Below are positions 1-9,635 of a stretch of 64,000 nucleotides of DNA, piece by piece. The stretch lies in assembly GCF_001423695.1 (NCBI RefSeq), contig NZ_LMOZ01000001.1:1-64000 (forward strand), in the 5' to 3' direction. Each line of letters starts with the position of its first letter. The stretch's first letter is position 1. Source of the DNA: Leifsonia sp. Leaf336. GTDB lineage: Bacteria; Actinomycetota; Actinomycetes; Actinomycetales; Microbacteriaceae. A program made the translations under genes and the position numbers. Below the pieces are notes generated by a model. It was not told the origin of the DNA, searched no databases, and saw only the letters and a program-made list of their open reading frames with translations.

Positions 1-283
1 CGTACTGGGCGAGCACGGAGTGCGCGTGTTCGTACGACGCCAGCTCGGCCTGAATATCACTTACGGCTTCACGGAGTTTCGCGATCCCCGGCAGGATCAG
101 CTCCGTGAACAAGCCCTGCCCGGCCGTGAACGCGGCCCCCTGAAGCACACCCGCATCCAGTTGGGCGATCAGATGCTGCGACCCCGCGTCCAGACGGCCG
201 ATGACCAGGTTCGCAGAAGTGACGTTGTTGCGCATCGCGGTGATGAGATTGCTCGAATCGGCGGCGCTGAACCTTATTCCCAC
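1..283 (-). CDS. N-terminus of LXG/WXG-like helical protein, partial
   Basis: The reading frame is open from a GTG at 283 and runs off the left edge, giving at least 94 residues. An AAGGAGAGG ribosome site about 12 bases upstream fixes the start, which gives MGIRFSAADSSNLITAMRNN. The protein is predicted to be all-helical and ends in the window with a segment containing LQGAAFTAGQGLFTEL and LASYEHAHSVLAQY. Small-residue-rich helices with a G-A-F core resemble the N-terminal LXG/WXG targeting domains of type VII secretion substrates, whose C-termini are often toxins. Small helical proteins lie just upstream, as in LXG operons. The C-terminal part is outside the window, so toxin activity is only a guess, and no ESX secretion gene is visible. 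Confidence 0.55.
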   Translation of the reverse strand, partial: MGIRFSAADSSNLITAMRNNVTSANLVIGRLDAGSQHLIAQLDAGVLQGAAFTAGQGLFTELILPGIAKLREAVSDIQAELASYEHAHSVLAQY

Positions 284-417
284 GGCAGTGCGTTCCTCTC
301 CTTGGCGAGCAGCTCTAACTCATCGTCAAACGACTGCCGGGCGCTGAACCTTATTCCCACGGCAGTGCGTTCCTCTCCTTGGCGAGCAGCTCTAACTCAT
401 CGTCAAACGACTGCCGG
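264..417. repeat. 77-bp exact tandem duplication
   Basis: Bases 264-340 are repeated exactly at 341-417. The unit covers the end of the upstream minus-strand frame and the start (RBS and GTG) of the LXG-like gene. The second start, at 360, runs only 28 codons before a stop, so the copy makes a dead start but leaves the downstream gene intact. The unit length is not a multiple of three. Confidence 0.95.
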
Positions 418-686
418 ACTCGCGAACGCGTCTGCTCAAGCTCCTCCGACGTTACTTCGACGTACCGGTCAACCTTCACCAGCAGGTCGCGACGTGCCTC
501 CAGTTCGTGCTGCACGCTACTGTCACCGGCCTGCATGCGCTCCCCGAGGGACGACTCCCGGTCCCGCCCCACCAGCAGGTCGCGACGTGCCTCCAGTTCG
601 TGCTGCACGCTACTGTCACCGGCCTGCATGCGCTCCCCGAGGGACGACTCCCGGTCCCGCCCCACCGCATGGAACCGCTCGCCCAC
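351..686 (-). pseudogene. Small helical, charged protein upstream of the LXG-like gene, disturbed by duplication
   Basis: This frame encodes 111 residues from GTG 686, rich in Glu, Arg and Leu (for example DRYVEVTSEELEQTRSRVRQ), and is probably a helical or coiled protein. A 31-residue block starting GRDRESSLGERMQAGD occurs twice in frame because of the 93-bp duplication. The end (NALPWE, stop at 351) lies inside the 77-bp duplication. It continues the coding character of the 476-1089 frame but in a different phase, so either a single-base shift near 684-700 split one gene or two small genes overlap. Small helical partners commonly precede LXG toxins. No family was recognised with confidence. 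Confidence 0.45.
478..663. repeat. 93-bp exact tandem duplication
   Basis: Bases 478-570 are repeated exactly at 571-663. The 93-bp length keeps the reading frame, so the minus-strand protein simply gains a second 31-residue block. Confidence 0.95.
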
Positions 687-804
687 CGTTCGGCATCCGC
701 AACATCACGCCTCTCGATACTGCCCGCAAGCTCCGGGAACTTATTCGCCTGCCCCAACACCGCAGCACAGAACCGGCTGATGGTCTGGAACATCTCGTTC
801 GCGA

Positions 805-958
805 CATCACGCCCCGCGTCCATCCCCGAGATGCCACCGGCGAACCCGAACGTCACCTGCTGATCCGCATACCCGGAAGTGCATCACGCCCCGCGTCCAT
901 CCCCGAGATGCCACCGGCGAACCCGAACGTCACCTGCTGATCCGCATACCCGGAAGTG
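805..958. repeat. Second 77-bp exact tandem duplication, unrelated unit
   Basis: Bases 805-881 are repeated exactly at 882-958. The unit has the same length as the 264-417 duplication but a different sequence. It shifts the minus-strand frame and introduces the stop at 853. Confidence 0.95.
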
Positions 959-1147
959 TCGATACCCACCAACTCATGCACCGCCGCATCGGCACCGACC
1001 GTGCTCGAAACGACTCTCCCCGCTGACATCTGTCCCCTCGTCACCGCGTTGGACACGGCACAGATGCTCGTGCAACTGTCCTCAAACATATCAGCAACAG
1101 GAACACATCGCTGCGAGACGGCTAAGTGTCGGAGGCCCAACAAGAAT

Positions 1148-2282
1148 GTGAGCATGAAGAATAAGCAACACCGATTCGATCGCTTTCCGACCGACGAATG
1201 GGAGGCTCGATCATCGCGCGGGTTTTTCCTGGCCTTTGCCACATTCGTAGCTTTAGTCCCGATGTACTTCTTCGGGATGCTATTCGATGTACAGGGGCCC
1301 TTTTGGCCCGCGGCGTCCGCCTTCTCCGACTGGATGCTCCTGCGATACGTCTCGGTTTCACGGGAATTCGGCTGGCTCCTCCCGCTCGTCTTCGGCGCGC
1401 TCGTCGCGTTCGGAGTGTGGACACGGCTCGGCACGGCCCTCTCGCGGCAAGAGCGTCGCGAACTTGCACTCCGTCAGGCCGGTTTGGCGCTGGTCGCCGC
1501 CGCGACAGTTTGGGCGGCCACTGGTGCGGTGGTGGCGCAGTCCAAGCAGACCAGTTTGTCGGCGGGCACGCTGCCCGTGCTGCTGGCCCTGCTCGTCATT
1601 CTCATCACATGCGTCGAAGTCGGCCGGATCACGCCCCGGATCCCGCTCAAGGTGCAGCGGAAGAACACGAAGCGCGAGATCAGTAGGCTGCGCCGGCAAG
1701 TGGAAGCTTGGACTCCAGAGGAGGCTAAGAACCGGGAACCTCGCTGGGTCGTCGTCGCCGTCGCGATGGCGATTGTGATGGTGATCGGCGCGATCGTGCT
1801 TGTCGGAGCCGTGAGCCAGGCGTCGTCCGTCGAAAAGGTCATCGTGATCGTCGGGGGGGCTGTTTTGGGTTGTGGTATGCGGTGGCGCCGGGGGAGCAGT
1901 GTCAAATATGCGGGTGCAGCAGCTTTCGCCGGCGTCGACTCTCGCTTCGAAGCTGTACATCGCCGTCATGATGCTGGCAATCACCGCGCTCGTCGCTGTT
2001 ACAGGAGTCATGGCTTCCACGCTCTGTCTCTGGGGGGAGCCCGCCCTCACGGTCGTCATGGCTGTTCCCGCTTCACTCGTGATGGTCAGCGCCCTCTGGA
2101 CGGGCCGACGCGCGAATCCGGGTCGCGCCGCCGGGTGGACGATCGGCGGGTGGATTAGAGCGAGAACCGTGAGCTCGATGCAACGCCAGCGTCATCGCCA
2201 GAAGAAGCGCGAGAAGCAGCTGGCGAAAGAGATTCAGCGTCGCACCCGGCTGGAGGCTGTGGCGGGCTTAGCGCGCGCGTGA
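1148..2282 (+). pseudogene. Multi-pass membrane protein, frameshifted at a G7 run
   Basis: The product starts at GTG 1148 (or ATG 1154, MKNKQHRFDRFPTDEW). It has hydrophobic segments around FFLAFATFVALVPMYFFGM, LLPLVFGALVAFGVW, AGLALVAAATVWAATGAVVA, LPVLLALLVILITCV and VVAVAMAIVMVIGAIVLVGA. At the seven-G run 1853-1859 the frame changes. With six G the protein would continue IVGGLFWVVVCGGAGG into the frame that ends at 2282, which carries two more membrane helices and a basic tail (QRQRHRQKKREKQLAKEIQR). The unshifted frame becomes Arg-rich and non-coding in character. This is a frameshifted gene, a homopolymer sequencing error, or a slippage site. I do not recognise the family. It lies next to the damaged LXG-like locus and could belong to it. 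Confidence 0.6.
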
Positions 2283-2398
2283 GCCCGAGGTCAGCGACCG
2301 CTCGCACCAGGTCGGCTCGGCCTCGGTGTATCTGGAGCTCCCGCTCCGCTCCGGGGGCGCGACTGATGAGCAGCACCTCGGCAAGCGGCGAAACGCTG

Positions 2399-2454
2399 AG
2401 GGGCACGTCGTCGTCACGTTTCCACACCCGAAAAGTGACGAAAAACGTGCCCCT
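2399..2454. terminator. Palindromic element, copy A (bidirectional terminator-like)
   Basis: Imperfect inverted repeat of about 23 bp with a short loop, starting AGGGGCACGTCGTCGTCAC and returning as GTGACGAAAAACGTGCCCCT. It lies 13 bases before the stop of the minus-strand phosphodiesterase gene and downstream of the plus-strand membrane gene, so it could terminate both. It is related to the elements at 23628 and 34276. The rest of 2283-2466 holds no gene I can support. Confidence 0.7.
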
Positions 2455-2466
2455 CCGCCGTTGGGA

Positions 2467-4164
2467 TTACCGCTGCGAAGCCGGGAGGGCCTTCGTCCCC
2501 TCGATCTTCACGGCCTGGAGGGCGCGCGGGTCGATCCCGAGCTGGCTCAGGATGGTGGGGGCGATCTGCGTCGTCTCGACCGGGGCACCGATCCGCTGCG
2601 CGTGCTTCGCGCCGGGGGCCGAGACCAGGATCGGGACGTTGCGGTCGTCGGCGCTCGCGCCGCCGTGCTCCGCGATCTTCGAGGTGCCGCCCGTGTAGAC
2701 GACGCCGGTCTGCGCGATGCCCAGGACGTCCGGGATGCGCGGGTCGGTGGCCGCCGTTCCGAAGTACGTGGCGACTCCGGCCCCGGCGTAGATCGTCGTC
2801 AGACCCGACGCCTGCACCGTGATCGGCGCCTTGGAGACGGTGTTGCCCGCCGCGGTGTGGGTCGCCAGGTACTGCTTGGCGAAGTCGGCGGCCGCCTGGG
2901 TGTGGTCGTTCAGCCACAGCTGCATGATGTCGTCGTCCGTCGAGAACGCGACCAGGTCGCCGGAGCCCGGGTGGGCGGCGGTCCACGCGGCGTCGAGGCC
3001 GGCGATGATGGGGCCGTCGTCCACGCGCTTGAGGGCGGCCGGGTCGGTCGGGGACTGGCCGTGCTTGGCCGACAGGATGATCGTCGTGTCACCCGCGTGG
3101 CCGGTCTTCTTCAGCTCGGAGGTGAACGCTCCCAGCGAGGCGTCGACGTAGTCGAGCGCCTTGCTCAGCAGCGGACCGGGCGTCGAGCCGTCCGCGAGGT
3201 AGCCTCCCGTGAGCCCGTCCGAGGTCGGCAGCTTCTGGGCGGTGGAGACCGTCTGGAAGTTCATGCCGAAGATGCCGGGCACCTGCTCGGCGGTCGTGCC
3301 GGAGTGGTCCTTGCCGTCGATCTCGTTGAGCACGGCCTTCACCTTGTAGCCGTCGTACTGCTGCGTGGAGAGGTTGTCCTGCGTCCAGTCGCCCGTGAAC
3401 GGCGCGGCAGCGTTGCTGTTGATCTCCGGCGTGAAGAGGTCGTCCACGCCGGTACCCGACGGGCCGTCGAGGATTTCGTAGGCCGGGTGCTTGTCGCTCC
3501 ACGCGGTGCGGAGGCCGGCCTTCTTGGCGACCTCGAACACGGTGTTCACCTTGATGAACTGGTGCGGGTATACCGGCTTGCAGGTGGCCGGGTCGACCGG
3601 GAGCTGGGCCGGGTCGAGCAGTGTGGCGGGCGTCCCGGTCATCGAGAGGATGCTGCCGGGGAGGCCGGAGAGCCCCTGTCCGGCGTCGATGCTGGACTGG
3701 TTCTTGTCCGCGGCCTCGGTGAAGGCGACCTCCGCACCGGGCTTCGCGCCGACGCAGTTCGTGGTCCCGGCCGGGAGCAGCGCGTGGTTGTAGGTGTCGT
3801 CGTAGTACACGCCGGTCGTGCCCGGGTTGCCGCCGGTGACCTGAGCGACCATCCCGGGGAACGAGTCGGACGGCACCGGGGTGGAGGCGCGCGTGTAGTC
3901 GGTGCCGTGTGCGGCGAGGGAGGCCATCGCGGAGCCCGGGTGGGTGCGCACGTACCAGTCGAGGTCCTTCTGGTGGAGGCCGTCCACCGACAGCAGCAGA
4001 ACGTGCTTCACCGCGGTGCGACCGTCACGGTCGCCGCCCTGCCCGTCGTGGCCGTCATCGGCGAGGGAGGGCGCGGCGGTCACGCCGACGAGCAGAGCGC
4101 CGCCGACGATGGCGGCGCTCGCGCCGAGGAACCGCGATCCGGTGGTCCTTCTCATGGGGGCCAT
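2467..4164 (-). CDS. Secreted alkaline-phosphatase-superfamily phosphodiesterase/nucleotide pyrophosphatase
   Basis: This 565-residue protein belongs to the type I phosphodiesterase/nucleotide pyrophosphatase branch of the alkaline phosphatase superfamily, which hydrolyses phosphodiester or pyrophosphate bonds with two metal ions. A signal peptide (residues about 1-35, ending APSLA) predicts export. LLLSVDGLHQKDL carries the first metal-binding Asp, PSDSFPGMVAQVTGG holds the catalytic Ser/Thr region, and AWSDKHPAYEIL, IILSAKHGQSP and HGGASADDRNVPI supply further metal ligands. The start is ATG 4164, chosen because GAAAGG lies six bases upstream; the nearby ATGs at 4155 and 4170 are less well placed. 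Substrate is unknown; scavenging of external phosphate esters is plausible. Confidence 0.85.
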   Translation of the reverse strand: MAPMRRTTGSRFLGASAAIVGGALLVGVTAAPSLADDGHDGQGGDRDGRTAVKHVLLLSVDGLHQKDLDWYVRTHPGSAMASLAAHGTDYTRASTPVPSDSFPGMVAQVTGGNPGTTGVYYDDTYNHALLPAGTTNCVGAKPGAEVAFTEAADKNQSSIDAGQGLSGLPGSILSMTGTPATLLDPAQLPVDPATCKPVYPHQFIKVNTVFEVAKKAGLRTAWSDKHPAYEILDGPSGTGVDDLFTPEINSNAAAPFTGDWTQDNLSTQQYDGYKVKAVLNEIDGKDHSGTTAEQVPGIFGMNFQTVSTAQKLPTSDGLTGGYLADGSTPGPLLSKALDYVDASLGAFTSELKKTGHAGDTTIILSAKHGQSPTDPAALKRVDDGPIIAGLDAAWTAAHPGSGDLVAFSTDDDIMQLWLNDHTQAAADFAKQYLATHTAAGNTVSKAPITVQASGLTTIYAGAGVATYFGTAATDPRIPDVLGIAQTGVVYTGGTSKIAEHGGASADDRNVPILVSAPGAKHAQRIGAPVETTQIAPTILSQLGIDPRALQAVKIEGTKALPASQR

Positions 4165-4183
4165 CAGCATCCTTTCGAGAGGC

Positions 4184-4201
4184 CGCCCCCGAACGGGGGC
4201 G
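4184..4201. terminator. GC hairpin between two minus-strand genes
   Basis: Seven-base stem CGCCCCC/GGGGGCG with a GAAC loop, without a clear U-run. It lies downstream of the cysteine hydrolase gene and just before the ribosome site of the phosphodiesterase gene. The remainder of 4165-4372 holds no gene I can see. Confidence 0.4.
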
Positions 4202-4372
4202 TTCAACCTCGTCGATCCTGGCGGCCTCGCGGGCCCGCCACCATCCGCACGACCCACTGCTCGCCCAGCCTTCACGCGGCGTTCACCGGGCGGGGGACGC
4301 CGTGGAGCGGGCTCTCAGCTGGGAGGGGCTGGAGGTGTGGAGGTGTTCAGGAGCGGCTGTTCGGATCCCGCC

Positions 4373-5113
4373 TCACAACGAGGTCGAAGCTCCCTGCCCC
4401 ACATACAGCGTGTTGGCGAACTCGTGCGCCTCCTCCGCCGCGATATCGCGGTCGATGCCCGCGCGGACCTCCCGCATCAGCTTGTGCAGTTCCTCGTGCT
4501 TGCCCGGCACGCGGGCGTGGCCGGTGCTGTCCCAGAGGTTCGACACCGGGAGGGTGTCGCCGGCCTCCACCGCGAGCGTCCACTCCTCGGTCGTCGCGAC
4601 CGCGGCGAACTCGGAGTCCATCGTGACGAGCACGCTGATGTGGAGGGCGTCCGCCGAGATCGAGCCCGCCGGGTTGACCAGGTCGAGCGTCCCGGTCGCG
4701 TCGGACAGGAACTCGACCGTGAAACCGAGCGCCGCCGCGTCGCGAGCGGTGCCCGCGCAGCAGTGCTGCGTCATGTAGCCGGCGATGGTGACCGTGTCGA
4801 TCTCCTCGGAGCGCAGCCACTGCTCCAGCTCGGTTCCCGCGAACGACGAGACGCCCTGCTTCGTCAGCAGCAGGTCGGGCGTGCGGTCCGCGACCGACGA
4901 GTGCAGGGCGGCGCCGTCCGAGCCGCGTGCGAACACCGGAGAGCCCTCGTCTTCGATGTGCTGCACCAGCACGAGTTTGACGCCGTGGTCGGCCGCGGCG
5001 TCCATCGCGACCTCGATGTTCGGGATGGACGTCATCAGGTCGGGGTGGCAGATCTTCAGGTTGCCCGTGACGTACTCGTTCTGGACGTCGATCACGATGA
5101 GTGCGCGCTTCAT
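4373..5113 (-). CDS. Isochorismatase-family cysteine hydrolase
   Basis: A 246-residue member of the isochorismatase-like hydrolase family, soluble enzymes that hydrolyse amides, carbamoyl groups or enol ethers through a Cys nucleophile. The catalytic triad is visible: Asp in LIVIDVQNEY near the N-terminus, Lys in LLTKQGVSSF, and Cys in GYMTQHCCAGTARDA. The family's usual length is 180-220 residues; here about 30 extra helical residues follow the core (EELHKLMREVRAGIDRD). A -10 box TAGAGT six bases before the ATG suggests a leaderless transcript. It is followed by the GC hairpin at 4184. The substrate cannot be read from the sequence (nicotinamide, N-carbamoyl compounds and others are possible). 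Confidence 0.85.
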   Translation of the reverse strand: MKRALIVIDVQNEYVTGNLKICHPDLMTSIPNIEVAMDAAADHGVKLVLVQHIEDEGSPVFARGSDGAALHSSVADRTPDLLLTKQGVSSFAGTELEQWLRSEEIDTVTIAGYMTQHCCAGTARDAAALGFTVEFLSDATGTLDLVNPAGSISADALHISVLVTMDSEFAAVATTEEWTLAVEAGDTLPVSNLWDSTGHARVPGKHEELHKLMREVRAGIDRDIAAEEAHEFANTLYVGQGASTSL

Positions 5114-5119
5114 GACCGC

Positions 5120-5125
5120 ACTCTA
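5120..5125 (-). promoter_or_regulatory. -10 box of leaderless promoter for cysteine hydrolase
   Basis: TAGAGT on the minus strand, six bases before ATG 5113; transcription would start at or next to the start codon. Confidence 0.5.
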
Positions 5126-5142
5126 GCGCGCGGTCTCGCCCG

Positions 5143-5829
5143 TCAGACAGCGGGCGCGATCGGCAGCGGGTGGCCGACGGCGGCCGCCCACGCCTCCCAC
5201 CGCTCCGGCAGCCATGCCCGGCCGGCGAGCTGCGGATGACCGGGATGCCGTGCCCGCGCCCACAGCACGAACAGCAGCTCCGACCAGTACGAGAAGATGC
5301 GCCAGGTGACCGGGCCGTGTTCCGAGCGGCCCTGCAGCACGACCGTGTTGAAGGCGACCACCTGCATCAGATCGACGGACGCCCAGTCCCACCAGAAGGT
5401 GCCGGTGTTGGTGACGATCCAGAAGCCGAGGTTCGTGACGGTGAGCAGCCCGGCGTGGTCCGGCCGCCAGACCACTTGCGCGTCGGCGGCGGCCTGCGCG
5501 CGGGCCGCATTGTTCTGGGAGGCGTTGGCGGCGAGAGTCCCCGCGGTGAGCGCGAGTCCGAGGGCACCTGTGCCGAACACGAACGACCCCGATCGCTGGT
5601 AGCTGCCGTCGCCGACCGCGCGCATGGAGTCGAGGGTGTAGGTGCCTTGCGCGATCGCGACCTCCCCGTCGTGCAGCGGGAAGAGTGTGCGGATCCCTTC
5701 GTCGGGCACGACGCCGCTCTCCACCGTGGCGAGGAGGCGCACCGTGTGCCAGAGGGCGCTGTCGGCGTCCGTCCACGGTCGGCCGCCGTCCGCAGGAGGC
5801 GCGCCTCCGGTGACCAGTTCGCCCGTCAT
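5143..5829 (-). CDS. Conserved hypothetical protein with one membrane-like segment
   Basis: This 228-residue protein is not recognised. It contains one Ala/Gly-rich hydrophobic stretch (FVFGTGALGLALTAGTLAA) near residue 90, then an Asn/Ala/Gln-rich stretch. The C-terminal half is rich in Trp and aromatics (GFWIVTNTGTFWWDWASVDL, WRIFSYWSELLFVLWARA) and could be a globular domain. The start at 5829 (MTGELVTGG) is uncertain: in-frame ATGs exist at 5850 and 5841 and none has a good ribosome site. It stands alone between a minus-strand hydrolase and the divergent tdh-kbl operon, so context gives no function. Confidence 0.65.
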   Translation of the reverse strand: MTGELVTGGAPPADGGRPWTDADSALWHTVRLLATVESGVVPDEGIRTLFPLHDGEVAIAQGTYTLDSMRAVGDGSYQRSGSFVFGTGALGLALTAGTLAANASQNNAARAQAAADAQVVWRPDHAGLLTVTNLGFWIVTNTGTFWWDWASVDLMQVVAFNTVVLQGRSEHGPVTWRIFSYWSELLFVLWARARHPGHPQLAGRAWLPERWEAWAAAVGHPLPIAPAV

Positions 5830-5990
5830 GGCGCAGAGCATACTGACCATCCGGCACCGGTGAAAGTCGTCTTCCTGCCGGCACGAAATACGACGCGGGC
5901 ACGAAGTAGGCTGGTTGGCGGCCTCCTGCTCACAAGGCGAGGGAGGCCCTGCGACGACGCACACCGCACGACCCCACGAGGATGGCGAAC

Positions 5991-7033
5991 ATGAGAGCCC
6001 TGTACAAGAGCGAGGCCGGCCCCGGGCTGACCCTGGTCGACGTCCCGGAGCCGCAGATCGGCCCGGAGGACGTCAAGATCCGGGTGCTCCGCACCGGCAT
6101 CTGCGGAACCGATCTGCACATCCTGCGCTGGGACGACTGGGCGGCGTCCGCTGTCGCCGCACCGCTGGTCCCCGGCCACGAGTTCTACGGCGAGGTCGTG
6201 GAGGTCGGCGATCTCGTGCACGACGTGGAGGTCGGCGACAAGGTCTCCGGCGAGGGTCACATCGTCTGCGGCACCTGCCGCAACTGCCGCGCCGGCCGCC
6301 GCCAGATGTGCATCCGCACGAAGGGCGTCGGCGTGCAGCGGGACGGCGCGTTCGCCGAATACCTCGTACTGCCCGCGACGAACGTCTGGGTGCACCACGT
6401 CGGCGTCGAGCCGGAGGTCGGCGCGCTGTTCGACCCGCTCGGCAACGCCGTGCACACCGCTCTCGCCTTCCCGGTGGTCGGCGAGGACGTGCTCGTCACC
6501 GGCTGCGGCCCGATCGGGCTGATGGCGATCGCCGTCGCCCGCCACGTCGGCGCCCGCTTCATCGTCGGCACCGATGTGAGCGCCCAGCGCCTCGAGCTGG
6601 CGAAGGGCATGGGTGCCGACTTCACCGTCGACGTCTCGAAGCACGACATCCGGGAGGCCCAGCGGGCGCTCGGCATGCGCGAAGGCTTCGACGTCGGGTT
6701 CGAGATGAGCGGGGCCCCGACGGCGCTGCCCTCGATGATCGAGAACATGAACCACGGCGGCCGCATCGCGATGCTCGGGCTGCCCTCCCAGAAGTTCGGG
6801 GTCGACTGGGGCATCGTCGTCACCCACATGCTCACGCTCAAGGGCATCTACGGGCGCGAGATGTTCGAGACCTGGAACGCGATGGGAGCCATGCTGCAGA
6901 CCTCCAAGCCGCTGCACGACTCCATCGCCTCGATCGTGTCCGACCGTTTCCCCGCCCGCGACTGGGAGAAGGGGTTCAGCGCTGCGGCATCGGGCGGCGG
7001 CGGCAAGGTCATCCTCGACTGGACGGAGCTCTG

Positions 7034-7034
<1 letters not shown>
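5991..7034 (+). CDS. tdh: L-threonine 3-dehydrogenase
   Basis: A zinc-dependent medium-chain dehydrogenase of 347 residues that oxidises L-threonine to 2-amino-3-ketobutyrate with NAD+. Catalytic-zinc residues are in [15 protein letters not shown] and [13 protein letters not shown]; the four-Cys structural zinc site is [15 protein letters not shown]; the NAD-binding Rossmann loop is [14 protein letters not shown] 5991 ([12 protein letters not shown]) is preferred over ATG 5982 because GAGG lies nine bases upstream of it and abuts the earlier one. The stop overlaps the kbl start (TGATG), so the two enzymes are translated together and act in sequence. Confidence 0.95.
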
Positions 7035-8221
<1,187 letters not shown>

Positions 8222-8241
8222 CGCCGTAGTTTCTCGCGCTG

Positions 8242-9612
8242 CTACTCGGCGTCGGAGGCGGCGATCGTGCGGCGGCGGGTGAAGAACAGGAGCAGCTGCG
8301 TCCCCAGGAAGACGGCCAGCGCGCTGAGATCGACGATGGTCACCGTTCCGGCGACGGCCGCCGCCTGGGTGAGGCCGCACGCGCGCGCGTTCTGGTCGGG
8401 CGCGCAGATGAACCGGTCGGTCGACGGGATCGCGCCCGTGGCGAGCCACCGCGGGATGAGCTGGTTGTAGGCGGTCGCGAGGCCCGGCTCGAGCGCCTCC
8501 GTGTGCGTCGAGTGGGGAACCGCCCAGTAGGTGACCTTCCAGCCGGCGTTCTCGGCGGCGGTGGCCGTGGCCTCCACCTGCGGTCGGAAGTGCGTGTCCA
8601 GTTCGCCGGCGACGAATATGCCCGTCATCGGCTCGGAGTACTTCGTCGTGGCCAGGATGTGCGCGGGCCAGGTGGCCTCGAACGCGGCTTGGCTGCCGCC
8701 GTAGTACGTGTCGCGCGTGTAGACCGGGCGGTGTTCGCCCGGCTTGTCCGGGCCGGAGATGTCGACGACGTTCCCCCAGGTGCCGGGATGCTTCGCGCCC
8801 AGGTAGGCCGCGCATTCGCCGCCGTGGGAGTAGCCGGCGATCACCCAGTCCTGCCGGTCGCCGCTGGCGGGCAGGTTGGCGCGGATCCAGTCGGGCACGT
8901 CCTTCGACAGGTAGGTGTCGAGCTTTCCCCCGTTCGTGTCGCTGCACGGCGGGTTCTTGTCGATCGCGCCGAGCTGGTCGACGACGAGCACGAAGGGCGC
9001 GTCGTCCAGGCGCTCGGCGCCGAGGCTGTGGAGGGCGTCGAGCGTCGCGCCCAGGGTAGGCCGTCCCGGCTGGCCCATCATCATCTCGACCACCGGGCGC
9101 GTGCTCGCGGGATCGCGCAGCCAGCCGGAGGGAACGAACAGGTGGGCGTCTCGGGCGGAGAACCCGGAGGCGGTAGGCGGGATCCGCACGGTCAGCTGTG
9201 CGCCGTTCGCGAGGTTGTCGGCCGTGAGCGGCACGGTCCTTCCGGCGATGGTGGCCGTCGCGAGCGTCGGCTGCACGGTGAGCCCGGCGGCCACGATGCC
9301 GACGAGACCCGTCACGACGGTGAGCGCGAGCGCGACGGTGCGCACGCCGCCGCGCGACTGCAGCATGTCGCCGAGTGCGAGCGGGAGGGCGAGGGACGCG
9401 AGCGCGATCGCGAACCAGCCGATGCCACCCAGATCGGGGCGCGGAGCGAAGAGGGACCAGAGCAGAATGAAGGCCAGGCCCGCGACCTGGCCGATCAGTA
9501 CAGCGCGGACCGTCGGCCCGGCACCGAACCGCCACGCGCGCACGGCGAATCGCGAGGCCGGATAGGCGGCAAGCAGGCCGAGAGCGAGTGTGAGCCAGGC
9601 GAGAGTCCCCAC
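8242..9612 (-). CDS. Membrane-anchored esterase-fold hydrolase (mycolyltransferase/EstA-like)
   Basis: This 456-residue protein has several hydrophobic helices in its first 110 residues (WLTLALGLLAAYPASRFAV, VLIGQVAGLAFILLWSLF). It then has an extracytoplasmic alpha/beta-hydrolase domain and ends in a final helix near FLGTQLLLFFTRRR. The hydrolase domain resembles PF00756 esterases: nucleophile Ser in AGYSHGGECAAYLGAKHPG, acid region VAGELDTHF, and His in VPHSTHTEA. Such proteins act on lipid or sugar esters at the cell surface; the substrate is unknown. The start is uncertain between GTG 9612 and GTG 9621, and neither has a well-spaced ribosome site. It lies downstream of and in the same direction as the LacI gene, so co-transcription is possible. 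Confidence 0.75.
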   Translation of the reverse strand: MGTLAWLTLALGLLAAYPASRFAVRAWRFGAGPTVRAVLIGQVAGLAFILLWSLFAPRPDLGGIGWFAIALASLALPLALGDMLQSRGGVRTVALALTVVTGLVGIVAAGLTVQPTLATATIAGRTVPLTADNLANGAQLTVRIPPTASGFSARDAHLFVPSGWLRDPASTRPVVEMMMGQPGRPTLGATLDALHSLGAERLDDAPFVLVVDQLGAIDKNPPCSDTNGGKLDTYLSKDVPDWIRANLPASGDRQDWVIAGYSHGGECAAYLGAKHPGTWGNVVDISGPDKPGEHRPVYTRDTYYGGSQAAFEATWPAHILATTKYSEPMTGIFVAGELDTHFRPQVEATATAAENAGWKVTYWAVPHSTHTEALEPGLATAYNQLIPRWLATGAIPSTDRFICAPDQNARACGLTQAAAVAGTVTIVDLSALAVFLGTQLLLFFTRRRTIAASDAE

Positions 9613-9635
9613 ACCTTCCACCCTAACCGGCGGGT

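Larger units (their letters stand above)
476..1089 (-). pseudogene. Broken small helical protein gene of the LXG-like locus
   Basis: From ATG 1089 the protein starts MFEDSCTSICAVSNAVTRGQ and reads through a helical, Ala/Val-rich segment to GGISGMDAGRD. There the 77-bp duplication at 805-958 shifts the frame and a stop follows at 853. The frame resumes in the second copy (VANEMFQTISRFCAAVLGQ to ERRDVADAERW) until about 690. After that its translation becomes Arg/Cys/Trp-rich and no longer looks coding, while the frame ending at 351 takes over. Removing one copy of the repeat restores a continuous N-terminal frame. The start has no clear ribosome site. I do not recognise the family; position and helical character suggest a partner of the downstream LXG-like protein. 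Confidence 0.45.

Noticed and set aside
264-958. Tandem repeats considered as a CRISPR array or VNTR
   Set aside because: Each unit occurs only twice, the three units are unrelated, and there are no spacers.
2283-2398. Possible gene remnant on the minus strand (AELVRAVADLGL-like translation)
   Set aside because: Too short and not recognisable as a family; no start or ribosome site.
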